Assembly (NCBI GenBank): GCA_947586825.1
Contig: CANPXU010000007.1
Coordinates: forward strand, 1 to 53,329
Origin: an uncultured Bacilli bacterium
GTDB lineage: Bacteria; Bacillota_I; Bacilli_A; RF39; UBA660
Direction of reading: 5' to 3'
DNA: 53,329 nucleotides
The translations under genes were made by a program, and so were the position numbers. The notes beneath the pieces are model-generated. The model was not told where the DNA came from and did no database searches. It was given only the letters and a program-made list of their open reading frames with translations. Positions 16,583 to 25,732 of the stretch are shown here, one piece after another (within the stretch, counting starts at the first letter, position 1; each line of letters starts with the position of its first letter).

Positions 16583-18001
16583 ATGACAGAAACATCTAAC
16601 AAGAAAGAAAAAATATTAATTATTGCGGCTGTAGTGATAATGGTTTTATTAGCAGGTATTTTTCTAGTAATTCAATTATCATCAAAGGAATATCTTGTGA
16701 AGTTTAACACAAATGGAGGTAGTCCTATTGAATCAGTCAAAGTAAAAGAAAATCATAAGGTGGAGAAACCTGATGATCCTACAAAGAATGGATATATCTT
16801 TGCGGGTTGGTATTATAATGACAAAGAGTTTGATTTTGACACTAAGATAACTAAAGACATAACTTTAGAGGCTTACTGGTCAGAAAACGGTATAATACTA
16901 AATACTAATAAGATGAGCATTCTTTTGGGAGACGAAAAGAAAGTAGGAATATTATCATTACCTGAGGACGTTAAAATGCAAGATTTAGTATATTCGTCAA
17001 GTGATGAAGAGGTACTAACGGTAGACGCTGAAGGTAATATTAAAACATTAAAAGAAGGTACTGCTACTATAACTATTAAGACTAAAGATGGTAAGCATAC
17101 TGTTAAGTTAGAAATAACAGTTACCAAAGAAGAAGTATACCCTAAAACTATTGCTATATTTGGTTTTGAAACAATGGCAATAGGGGAAACTATAAGACTA
17201 GGAATAACTTATGAACCTGATGATGCAACCAATTTGAATTTTAAATGGACAAGTGATAATACAGCAGTAGCAACTGTTGATCAACTTGGTAATGTTACAG
17301 GCGTAGGAGAAGGAAAAGCGACTATCACTGCTGAAAGTGAAAATGGTTTAACAGCTACTCATTCTATATCAGTATATAAATATGAAGCTCCTAATCAAGG
17401 AGAAACTAAGCCAAATGATAATAAACCTAACCCGACTCCAGGTCCAACTCCGGACCCAACCCCTGAACCGACTCCAGACCCAACACCGGATCCGACTCCA
17501 ACTGAAGTAACAGGTGTTACAATCTCTGGACAAAATGAGGTAAACGTTGGCTCTACAATTATTTTAAGTGCTAGTGTTACACCAGCAAATGCTACTAATA
17601 AAACTTTGACTTGGTCAAGTAACAATACTGGAGTAGCAACTGTTGATCAAAATGGTAGAGTAACAGGCGTAAGTGAAGGAACTGCAACAATAACAGCAAC
17701 AGCAGCAAATGGCAAATCTGTTACCTATGATGTGAAAGTACATTCAGTATATACGATATACATTACAGCTATTCCTCTTGAGGGTGGTTCACTAAATATG
17801 GGCTCAATTCAATATAATTATAAAGTAATGAAGGATGCTAGAGAACTTCTTAAAACAGAGTTTAAAGGCTTTACCTATAATGGTGTTGCAGTTTCAAGTG
17901 CATCATCTACTGTTCCACTTGCCGCTATAGGAGAGAGTAAAACTGCAGAGCTTAAATTAAGTGATAACTCAATTGTTACTGCATCAGTTATAATGCAATA
18001 A
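16583..18001 (+). CDS. Membrane-anchored InlB-repeat/Big_2 surface protein
   Basis: The 472-residue surface protein has an N-terminal membrane anchor (residues 10-32) after a short cytosolic start. Then come an InlB B-repeat (37-99, FNTNGG...FAGWYY...AYW), two Big_2 immunoglobulin-like domains (about 104-183 and 186-267), a Pro-Thr-Asp/Glu linker (281-307), a third Big_2 domain (308-387) and an 85-residue C-terminal domain that I do not recognise. InlB repeats and Big_2 domains are typical spacers in adhesins. GGAAGGAG precedes the start. A folded element and terminator lie upstream. It is followed after 24 bases by the 2040-residue secreted protein, so the two are probably co-expressed. Confidence 0.9.
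   Translation: MTETSNKKEKILIIAAVVIMVLLAGIFLVIQLSSKEYLVKFNTNGGSPIESVKVKENHKVEKPDDPTKNGYIFAGWYYNDKEFDFDTKITKDITLEAYWSENGIILNTNKMSILLGDEKKVGILSLPEDVKMQDLVYSSSDEEVLTVDAEGNIKTLKEGTATITIKTKDGKHTVKLEITVTKEEVYPKTIAIFGFETMAIGETIRLGITYEPDDATNLNFKWTSDNTAVATVDQLGNVTGVGEGKATITAESENGLTATHSISVYKYEAPNQGETKPNDNKPNPTPGPTPDPTPEPTPDPTPDPTPTEVTGVTISGQNEVNVGSTIILSASVTPANATNKTLTWSSNNTGVATVDQNGRVTGVSEGTATITATAANGKSVTYDVKVHSVYTIYITAIPLEGGSLNMGSIQYNYKVMKDARELLKTEFKGFTYNGVAVSSASSTVPLAAIGESKTAELKLSDNSIVTASVIMQ
17423..17503. repeat. Short tandem DNA repeat encoding a Pro-Thr linker
   Basis: This is a degenerate 12-base tandem repeat of the form CC-ACT-CC-GA, encoding repeated PTPD/PTPE units between Big_2 domains two and three. 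The GC content is locally high. Such repeats are prone to slippage and length variation. Confidence 0.75.
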
Positions 18002-18025
18002 TAGAATTAGAAGGAGAAGTTATTT

Positions 18026-21000
18026 ATGAGAAAATACGGAAAATTTATCATACTTACTATAGCATTGTTCTTTAGCTCGATGCTTCCATGCTTTGCTAAA
18101 AAAATGACACTTACTGATTTAGAAAAAGAGCTTGAGAATTTGGTGCCAGGAGCAGGATATGTCTATATTGTTGGTGAATATGCATTTACATCTGAATATA
18201 AAATAGAATTATCAGATATTGTCCTTGCCTCTAATAGTATGAATAATGAAGGAAATAAGACAGATAAAACTAAAGTTAATATTTATCAATTAATAAGAAA
18301 ACTTGATGAAGATTATAATCCTGTAGGCCTTGAAAAGGCCGCTAATGCTTTAGGCACAGCAGAATTACCTGAAACTTTTGATATTCGCTATATTGATTAT
18401 AATCATATTGGTGAAACCACACCAACGAATGTTGAATTTAATGTTGATAGTCCTACATATGAAACTTATAAAAATGTTTTAAGTGAAAAATTAGGATTCG
18501 AAACTTCTGAGTTTTATAGTGGAAATTTAACTAATGAAAATGGCAAAATAAAAGGAATTCTTTTAAGAAAAAGTATTGATGATGTTAGCCTTAATGCTGA
18601 TGATAAAGCAAAATATGCTAAAGCTCAATACTTTTTAGCTTATGTAATTGAGGTACCGGGAGCTACAAATAAGACAACGGTTAAAAAAACTGGCCTTGAT
18701 GGAATTCAAACTGCGATTCCTTTGTCAGCTTTTGATGTTCCTGTTGGGACACCTGATAAAACTCCGGGAATTGTTATTTTAACTCCAATTGATTTAGAAA
18801 AAATAAAGGATAATAAAAAAATAATTTATACCATTGATTTAGATGGTGATGAAGATTTATATGGCCCCTATGACTATGTTATTGATTTAAGTGAACTTAC
18901 ATTTCAAACTGATTCAAAGGCTACTATAAATGAGACAAATGCAGATATTATTACAGAAGCTGATAAAAAAGTTTTTACTGATGATTGGGGTTATGATTCG
19001 AGTCTAAATAATAATGTTACTATCAGTAGTCAAGAAAATAATACATATAAAGTAAGTGGCAAATTAGTAGAACAAACTCTTAGAAAGGGTGTTTACGATG
19101 AAGGAGAAGAAACGGGCTATTATTTTGATTTTACTTTTGCTTTAGAAAATAATAAAAGTAAAAAGGCCGTTATTTCTTCTTTAAAGTCTCCGGAAAATAA
19201 CCTTGGAAATATTGAAAAAACTTTTACAACAGAAGAATATGATGAAAATGGTAATTTAACTATTTTAATTAGAATTGATCCTAGTAAAAATTGTGGAGAT
19301 GATGGATCTTGCAAAGCTTATTTTAGTGTTGATTTAGACGGTGATGAAGCTGCATATTTACCAGTTGTTTATACTCTTGATTATAGTGGTGTAACTGAAG
19401 AAAAATCTTCAATATTTACTGTTGCTGAAATGGCTTCAGAAGAAAAAGACAAATTTGGTGATGATGGTTGGTATAATACCACTGATGGATACTCTGTAAC
19501 TGTTAAACAAGATGAAAATGATTCAAAAAAATACTATGTAAGCGGGGTTCTCCCAATTATTGAAGATAGTGATCGGGATGGCGAATCTCAAAAACCCGAC
19601 TTTAATGGTAATGGTAGTTTATTATATTATTTAGGGTTAGGCTTAAAGCTTGCTAATGCTCCCGAAAATTACGGAACAACAGGTGACTCTACGATTAATA
19701 TATTGTTTGAACATGATGCTTTAGCTAAGGAATTTAAAAAGAAGATTGATAGTTCTGATTTCGGAACATCAAAAACCGTATATATTCTAAAAGCTTTAAA
19801 AGCTAGTGGATCTGATGGTAGTGCATTAACTCCTGCTGAAAAATATTTTGAAATTACAGTAGATTTAGATGGTGATGGCACTGAATATGCACCATATACA
19901 GTAACAGTTGATTATGCTGGCTTAATGTTTCAAGATGAGTCTAAAGGCTGTGCTGAAACTGAAAAATTTGACGAAGCTGAACTTGCTTCTCATGAACCTG
20001 AAAAAACAGAACTTAATGGTTATGGTTTTAAATTTGAACCAGTTGCTGATGTAACCATTAATTCTGATGAAATATCTGGAACAATAAAAGAGCAATCTTT
20101 AAATAATGGATTTATGAATAATACTGGTTATTTTGTTCCAGTAAAGATTTCAGTACCAATTGAAGAAGAATGGTTTGCACCATTTAAAGATAAATGGACA
20201 ATTGCTCTTTATGACGAAAATGGTTCAAAGAAAGAGGCTTATAAGCCTAATGAACATGAACAAGAGCAAGGTTGGGTATTGGCCTTATTAAGACTTGATA
20301 GAAATAAAGAAGATAATAAAGTTGTAAAATATGAAATAGACTTTGATGGTGATGGTAAAGCTTTTTTACCATATACTTACGAAATATCATATAAAGATTT
20401 AACATTTAAATCTGAAAATAAAATAAGTTATAATTTCTTTAATGAAGCTACTGGTAAAAATGAAAATAGAGAAGTAGTTACATATGAAGGAGATTTAATA
20501 TCTGATACTATATCATCAGAGTTTGATGATTTTGAATATCATGATTTTACCGGTTGGTATAGAGAAGACTCTGCTACTTTGTTTGATTTTGATAACTCTA
20601 CTACGGGTAAAGATGAAGATTTATCTTTAAAAGCACATTGGACCCTTGATGTCGATAAATTCTTGGAGGACGTTGTTGCTGATTTAGCAGATCCAAAGTC
20701 TACTATATCAAATGATTATACTGATATTTTTGAAGTAACTAAAGCTGACAATGCAATTACATTTAAAGTGCTTGATTATACTACTAAATTAAGTGAACTA
20801 AAGGAAACATCAATTCCGGGAGCTATTGCTTATATATTACAAAGAGGAGAAATAAAAGATATTACGCTTTCTGTCGGAGAAGGTAATGAAGTTAAATTCA
20901 CTAAAGAAGGAGCTAATAATCTAGTAATTTCAAAAACTGCTTTAGATGATGACGGCAAAGCATTAAAGGCAAAGATTCAAGATGGTGCTCAAGCTTTATT

Positions 21001-24000
21001 TGTAAAGGTGCTCGGCGGAGCTGATGCTGAGCAAAACATGACATTAAATGCTATGGCTCTTGCTAAAGAAAATAATAACTTTACTATTTCAATAGGAAAG
21101 TTAGATGATACTGTATCATTAATGAGTGATGCTCCTACTGATTATAAATTTAATTTTACAACTGATGTTGCTGGCGTAACAAGTGAAGAACAACTAAAAA
21201 ATGCTTTAACAAGTGAAAGTGTTTCTCATATTCAAATATTACAAGGATTTACTGTAAAAGATACATGCAATGTGAATAGAGATGTTGTAATAACTGGTAA
21301 ACATGAAGGCGGTAATTACACTCTTACTGCTGATAGTGGTGTAGAAAATATATTTAATGTTAATTCTAGCAATGTAACTATCGAAAATGTTAAATTAAAG
21401 GCTGCTACTAAAGATGCTATAGTCCTTAGTAATGGTTCTCTTACTACAAAAGATGTAACAATAGAATATGCTGATGAAAAAATACCTGAAACTGTAGAAG
21501 CAGGTATTAAAGTTGAGGCAGGAACTCTTACAGCCTCAAATATGACATTTGCAAAAGAACATTATAACACCCCTCTTGTTAAGGCTAAAGACAATGTTAC
21601 TTCCATAAAATTAACGGATAATGGTGGTCTTACAGCAGTTCCTAAAGATAAAGTAGTAATTACACTTAACAAAGAAGGTAGTGATAGTCAAAAGGAAGAA
21701 TCTGATGGATACAAATATTATCATAACGATTCTCATAATGCTAAAATTTATGCTACTGAATTAATAACTCATGAGGGTGGTGCAAGACATCACTTTATAA
21801 AATATAATTATTATAATGAAAATGTAACTCCTATTGATGGTACAAAAGTTAATCAATATGGTACTTTTACTTCTGAGGGCAAACAATTTACAATGTATGG
21901 TTACACAGAAAAAAGTTATCAAATCCTTTATGATAAAGATACAATTGAGGAGAAAGCACCTAGTGATGGGGTAATTAAAAAAGATGATTTAAAAGCCACT
22001 AGTGATAAAGGATATTGGGTTGTTTATGCCGTTGATGAAGCTCCTGGAGCAGCTAGGGTTACAGATAAAGCCTCTTTATTAGCAGCTCTTACTGATTCAA
22101 CAAAAACAAGTATTTACATTCCTGATAAAACTGAAATCGATATGGAAGATGGAGATTTAGAAATTAATAATAACATTTCCATTTATACTAAGAGTTCAAA
22201 TCCTGCTACAATAAAGAATATTGGAAAAATTACAATTAATGCTAATGATGTATCATTTAATAGAATAAATCTTGAAGTTAATGGTGAAAGTACTGAAGGT
22301 AGTGGTCTAATTGAAGTAAAGGGCAAAAAATTCTCTTTCTGGCAAGGTGGATTAAAAAATACAGGAGAAAAAGTAGATTACGCTATTAAGTATACAAATG
22401 ATGAATCTGTTGTTGATATAAGATATATGGGCGCTGGTTCTACTGGTTTTGATGGAACAAACATTACTGAAGCTTATATCTATGTAGAGGGTAAAATTAC
22501 TGATGGTTCAGATTTATATTTAAATAATTTTAAAAATGGTCCAAAAGGAGCTATCATCATAAATGGTTTTGAAGGAGCTAATAAAGAAGATGATATCTAT
22601 GGTATCAGATTCTTAAGTAATACTGTTAGCACAACGGATTACGCTATGATGTTAACAAGTAGTGTATCTGGCCAAACGGGTGATATTCGATTTGGCAAAG
22701 GTAAGATTATAGTTGAATATAATGATAGTAATAAAAATTTTAATGGTATCGACTTATTAGTAGACGATCCAAAGAATGTAACAATAATTTACAAAAATAC
22801 TGAAACATCTGAAACTCAAGACACTGCTCCTGCAGGTGGAAGTGGAATAAAGGTTTCCACTTCTGTCCAAAGTTCTTCGCCAATTGAAACTACTATTAGT
22901 GGATTGTCACAAAATGAAGAAGGAACTTATTCAGGAACACTTACCCAAGATGAAGATGGTAAATTTTATCTGCCACTTGTTATAACATCAAGTCAATTAC
23001 AAGATAGAAAATCTAAAGTTAAAATAACTGATCCTAATGAAAATACTACTGAATATTTATATACAAGCTCTAATGAAAATGGTTATACAACTATTGCAAA
23101 CATTGCTAATAGTTGGCCTTTAAAAGCTATTTCATCTATTCAAGCAATTAGCGAGGCTGCACCTCAAAATAACGGAACGATGAAAATTAATCTTGAGGCC
23201 CTTAAAGCTTCAAAAGCCAAAGAAGGAAAAGTTTATACTATTGCTTTTGATTATGATGGTGATGGATCTTATGATGAACCTCAAACAATTGATTATAGTG
23301 AAGTAAAAACAGAAGAAGAAATTATTCTTGACGCAGCTAAAAATACACAAGATGCCAAGAGCTTAACTGTAACAAAAAATAATAAAATTAATGGTTTAGA
23401 AGAAAATTTCTCTTATCAATATGATACTGAAAAAGATGTAACTTTATATAGAGAGAATAATGAAGATAAAGAATATACTTTTAGGTATAATAAGGTTGAT
23501 ACTACTCATAATGGAGATATAATTATAGCTGTTAGAAAATCCGTTGAAGCAGATACTAATACTTGCAAAAATGACATTTGTATTCCAACAATTAATGGCT
23601 GGGCTTTTGCTAACTTTTTTAAGAAGGTTAGTAGAGGATATCATGAATTCTCATTACTTCAAGATCTTATAAAGAAAGATAATGAAATAGTAGATGCTAT
23701 AAGTAAAGTATCTAAGGTTCAAGATCAAGAACATAAATATGAGGTAACATTAAACCAAAAAAGATTAAATGATTGGTTAAATAATGCATATTTAAGTAGT
23801 GAATATTTTGATCCAGATCAAAAGGATAATAGCACATCTCCTGATGAAGGTAATACTGATGACAATGCTGTTGTACTTGAAGTTGAACTTGATGAAAATG
23901 ACAAGTATATAGTTAGTATAAAAACAAAAGCAAACTTTACTGTAACTTCAAATGAAGGTCAAAAGCATGATGATAACAAGATAGATGTAAAATTTGAAAA

Positions 24001-24148
24001 CCCTAATAATACAACTATTAAAAATGCGTTAGAATTCCTAGGCGAATCTGAAGGCACGCAAGCCACTTTAGATGAAATTAAAGAATTCTATGAGGCTTGT
24101 AAAAAATGGCATACTGTTCAAACAGGAGCTACAATATTCGAAGAATAA
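18026..24148 (+). CDS. Giant secreted repeat protein (2040 residues)
   Basis: The protein begins with a signal peptide (residues 1-24, cleavage near CFA-KK). Four tandem units of about 165 residues each end in a DLDGDG..Y.PY....DY..L.F signature, at about 271, 436, 613 and 772; a fifth, weaker copy lies near 1741. An InlB B-repeat follows at about 799-873. Segments near 1050-1210 and 1345-1600 show the short repeated strands of a right-handed beta-helix (pectate-lyase-like). No LPXTG, lipobox or membrane anchor is seen at the C terminus (ends ATIFEE), so it is secreted or held by another protein. GAAGGAGAAG is the ribosome binding site. Adhesion or glycan binding is likely but not shown. Confidence 0.88.
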   Translation: MRKYGKFIILTIALFFSSMLPCFAKKMTLTDLEKELENLVPGAGYVYIVGEYAFTSEYKIELSDIVLASNSMNNEGNKTDKTKVNIYQLIRKLDEDYNPVGLEKAANALGTAELPETFDIRYIDYNHIGETTPTNVEFNVDSPTYETYKNVLSEKLGFETSEFYSGNLTNENGKIKGILLRKSIDDVSLNADDKAKYAKAQYFLAYVIEVPGATNKTTVKKTGLDGIQTAIPLSAFDVPVGTPDKTPGIVILTPIDLEKIKDNKKIIYTIDLDGDEDLYGPYDYVIDLSELTFQTDSKATINETNADIITEADKKVFTDDWGYDSSLNNNVTISSQENNTYKVSGKLVEQTLRKGVYDEGEETGYYFDFTFALENNKSKKAVISSLKSPENNLGNIEKTFTTEEYDENGNLTILIRIDPSKNCGDDGSCKAYFSVDLDGDEAAYLPVVYTLDYSGVTEEKSSIFTVAEMASEEKDKFGDDGWYNTTDGYSVTVKQDENDSKKYYVSGVLPIIEDSDRDGESQKPDFNGNGSLLYYLGLGLKLANAPENYGTTGDSTINILFEHDALAKEFKKKIDSSDFGTSKTVYILKALKASGSDGSALTPAEKYFEITVDLDGDGTEYAPYTVTVDYAGLMFQDESKGCAETEKFDEAELASHEPEKTELNGYGFKFEPVADVTINSDEISGTIKEQSLNNGFMNNTGYFVPVKISVPIEEEWFAPFKDKWTIALYDENGSKKEAYKPNEHEQEQGWVLALLRLDRNKEDNKVVKYEIDFDGDGKAFLPYTYEISYKDLTFKSENKISYNFFNEATGKNENREVVTYEGDLISDTISSEFDDFEYHDFTGWYREDSATLFDFDNSTTGKDEDLSLKAHWTLDVDKFLEDVVADLADPKSTISNDYTDIFEVTKADNAITFKVLDYTTKLSELKETSIPGAIAYILQRGEIKDITLSVGEGNEVKFTKEGANNLVISKTALDDDGKALKAKIQDGAQALFVKVLGGADAEQNMTLNAMALAKENNNFTISIGKLDDTVSLMSDAPTDYKFNFTTDVAGVTSEEQLKNALTSESVSHIQILQGFTVKDTCNVNRDVVITGKHEGGNYTLTADSGVENIFNVNSSNVTIENVKLKAATKDAIVLSNGSLTTKDVTIEYADEKIPETVEAGIKVEAGTLTASNMTFAKEHYNTPLVKAKDNVTSIKLTDNGGLTAVPKDKVVITLNKEGSDSQKEESDGYKYYHNDSHNAKIYATELITHEGGARHHFIKYNYYNENVTPIDGTKVNQYGTFTSEGKQFTMYGYTEKSYQILYDKDTIEEKAPSDGVIKKDDLKATSDKGYWVVYAVDEAPGAARVTDKASLLAALTDSTKTSIYIPDKTEIDMEDGDLEINNNISIYTKSSNPATIKNIGKITINANDVSFNRINLEVNGESTEGSGLIEVKGKKFSFWQGGLKNTGEKVDYAIKYTNDESVVDIRYMGAGSTGFDGTNITEAYIYVEGKITDGSDLYLNNFKNGPKGAIIINGFEGANKEDDIYGIRFLSNTVSTTDYAMMLTSSVSGQTGDIRFGKGKIIVEYNDSNKNFNGIDLLVDDPKNVTIIYKNTETSETQDTAPAGGSGIKVSTSVQSSSPIETTISGLSQNEEGTYSGTLTQDEDGKFYLPLVITSSQLQDRKSKVKITDPNENTTEYLYTSSNENGYTTIANIANSWPLKAISSIQAISEAAPQNNGTMKINLEALKASKAKEGKVYTIAFDYDGDGSYDEPQTIDYSEVKTEEEIILDAAKNTQDAKSLTVTKNNKINGLEENFSYQYDTEKDVTLYRENNEDKEYTFRYNKVDTTHNGDIIIAVRKSVEADTNTCKNDICIPTINGWAFANFFKKVSRGYHEFSLLQDLIKKDNEIVDAISKVSKVQDQEHKYEVTLNQKRLNDWLNNAYLSSEYFDPDQKDNSTSPDEGNTDDNAVVLEVELDENDKYIVSIKTKANFTVTSNEGQKHDDNKIDVKFENPNNTTIKNALEFLGESEGTQATLDEIKEFYEACKKWHTVQTGATIFEE

Positions 24149-24182
24149 AAAGGTGTGATATTTTATACCACACCTTTCTTTA
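24149..24182 (+). terminator. Intrinsic terminator after the giant secreted protein
   Basis: AAAGGTGTG (24149-24157) and CACACCTTT (24169-24177) form a nine-base-pair stem, extended by inner pairing of TATA. A short T-rich tail follows. Confidence 0.85.
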
Positions 24183-24198
24183 TCTATAAAGGAGTTAA

Positions 24199-24762
24199 AT
24201 GAAGAAGTTAATTATATTATTATCTATTATGGTATTATGTATGCCTATAGAAACTAAAGCAGTTGCAACTAATTCATCTTATGATAATATAAAGGTGTAT
24301 TTATTCTATGGCGATGATTGTAAAGATTGCGATAAAGCTAAAGACTGGCTTGAAAATGAATTAAAAAATCATGATAGAGTTAGATCAGCACTTATTAATA
24401 TCGAAAATGATGATAAGCTTTATAAAGATGTTAAAAAAGTTTTAGATATCAAAAAAGATAATGAGCCAGTTCTAATCTTAGGATCAAATTATTTTGTAGG
24501 ATATAATGACAAAACTAAAAATAATTTGACGGAAGCAATTAAAGCTTATGAAGATGCTAAAGATTATTGTGATATTGTAAGTAAGATTCAAAATGATGAA
24601 GATACTAATAGCTGTTTAGAACAAAATAAAGATATATATGAAGTAAAAGAAGTTCCTATAGCTTTAGTAATAGGTATTAGTGCTGGAGTTTTAGTTATTG
24701 CTATAGCTCTTTGCACATTCATAATTATAAAAAAGAAGAGAAAGAAAGCGGATAAAAAATAA
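24199..24762 (+). CDS. Membrane-tethered thioredoxin-like protein
   Basis: The 187-residue protein has a signal peptide (1-21), a thioredoxin/glutaredoxin-like domain with a CxxC pair (Cys41 and Cys44 in GDDCKDC) near the start of the fold, and a C-terminal membrane helix (about 152-177) followed by a Lys-rich cytosolic tail. The domain would face outside. The KVYLFYGDDC strand leading into CxxC and a later PVLILG segment fit a thioredoxin fold. A role in disulfide chemistry of surface proteins is plausible, since it follows two surface genes. Two further cysteines (about 128 and 139) might form an internal disulfide. AAAGGAG is the ribosome binding site. Confidence 0.75.
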   Translation: MKKLIILLSIMVLCMPIETKAVATNSSYDNIKVYLFYGDDCKDCDKAKDWLENELKNHDRVRSALINIENDDKLYKDVKKVLDIKKDNEPVLILGSNYFVGYNDKTKNNLTEAIKAYEDAKDYCDIVSKIQNDEDTNSCLEQNKDIYEVKEVPIALVIGISAGVLVIAIALCTFIIIKKKRKKADKK

Positions 24763-24776
24763 TCTGCTTTTTATTT
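24745..24776 (+). terminator. Intrinsic terminator after the thioredoxin-like gene
   Basis: AAAGCGGAT (24745-24753) and ATCTGCTTT (24762-24770) pair with one G-U, followed by a T-rich tract. The stem overlaps the last codons and stop codon. Confidence 0.8.
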
Positions 24777-24847
24777 GCTTTAAATTAGCTTTTTCATAGA
24801 CTTATTGACTAAATTTTATTATAATATCATCTCGAGGTGCTAAAGAC

Positions 24848-25732
24848 ATGGAGAAGTATTCATCTAGTCTTTCCATAAGTGAAAAGAGCGATATTATTAG
24901 AAAAAATTATAAAACCGCGAGTAGCTTAAATAGAAGAAGCGTTTCTTTGCGTGCTCCAAATTCTTTTGTAGAAAGCCCTACTAAACCTAAGGAAGAAATT
25001 ATAAAAGTATCAGAGCCAGATGAAAAGTTTGCTTTACTATATCAAAGAGTTCTTACAGCTTCTATCGATGATATTCCCAAAGTTATATCAAGTGTTATAT
25101 CTCCAAGTAATCTTAACTATACAAGATATATAAATATGCTTAAGCTTGCTATTATAAAAGAGATAACGGATCTTAGTAATATTGCTTTTGAAAATAATTC
25201 TTTAGATGATGAAGAAGTTCAAACTATGTATGATGAATTATTAGATACTTATGAAGCTATTGATGGGCTTGAAGAGGAAGAAGAGTTAATAGCTAGTTCC
25301 GAGGGTAGTACCAATACTTTATTCTTTAGAACTTCTTTAAATAGAGTAGTTCTTTATGAAGAGATTGATAAAGATATACCTAGTGATATGTATGATAAAG
25401 TATTAGAGCTTTTATACTGTCTTATAAGCGGTCATTTTAAAGGCCTAAAGTATTTAGCTGCTAAAAAGATGTTTGAGGTAAGACTTGATGAAATAAGAAT
25501 TACATTTGTTAGACTTAGTAGAAATAAATTCTTATTATTAAATTGTTTTTTAAAGAAATATACTACAAATAAAGAATATCGAGAAAGACTTTCTCGAATA
25601 AGAGATCAATACCTTGATGAAAAAGATGACTATGTAAAAAGATGCAATGATCCAGACTTTATTGCAATGCATCAAAAGTATCTTGAGGATATTATCGCTT
25701 TATGTGAAACAGAAAAACGAGGCATAAAATGA
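24848..25732 (+). CDS. Hypothetical cytosolic protein
   Basis: The 294-residue protein is not recognised. It has no signal peptide or membrane helix. The first 55 residues are Ser/Lys/Arg-rich and probably disordered. The remainder is predicted helical, rich in Leu, Asp and Glu, with repeated amphipathic segments (for example 60-130 and 185-285). GAGGTG lies about nine bases before the start. The stop overlaps the next gene by four bases (ATGA), so the two are almost certainly translated together and may form a complex. Confidence 0.7.
   Translation: MEKYSSSLSISEKSDIIRKNYKTASSLNRRSVSLRAPNSFVESPTKPKEEIIKVSEPDEKFALLYQRVLTASIDDIPKVISSVISPSNLNYTRYINMLKLAIIKEITDLSNIAFENNSLDDEEVQTMYDELLDTYEAIDGLEEEEELIASSEGSTNTLFFRTSLNRVVLYEEIDKDIPSDMYDKVLELLYCLISGHFKGLKYLAAKKMFEVRLDEIRITFVRLSRNKFLLLNCFLKKYTTNKEYRERLSRIRDQYLDEKDDYVKRCNDPDFIAMHQKYLEDIIALCETEKRGIK

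Noticed and set aside
17395-17625. Minus-strand ORF with GVGSG repeats
   Set aside because: The repeats are the complement of the Pro-Thr linker codons in the surface protein, so this is a shadow.
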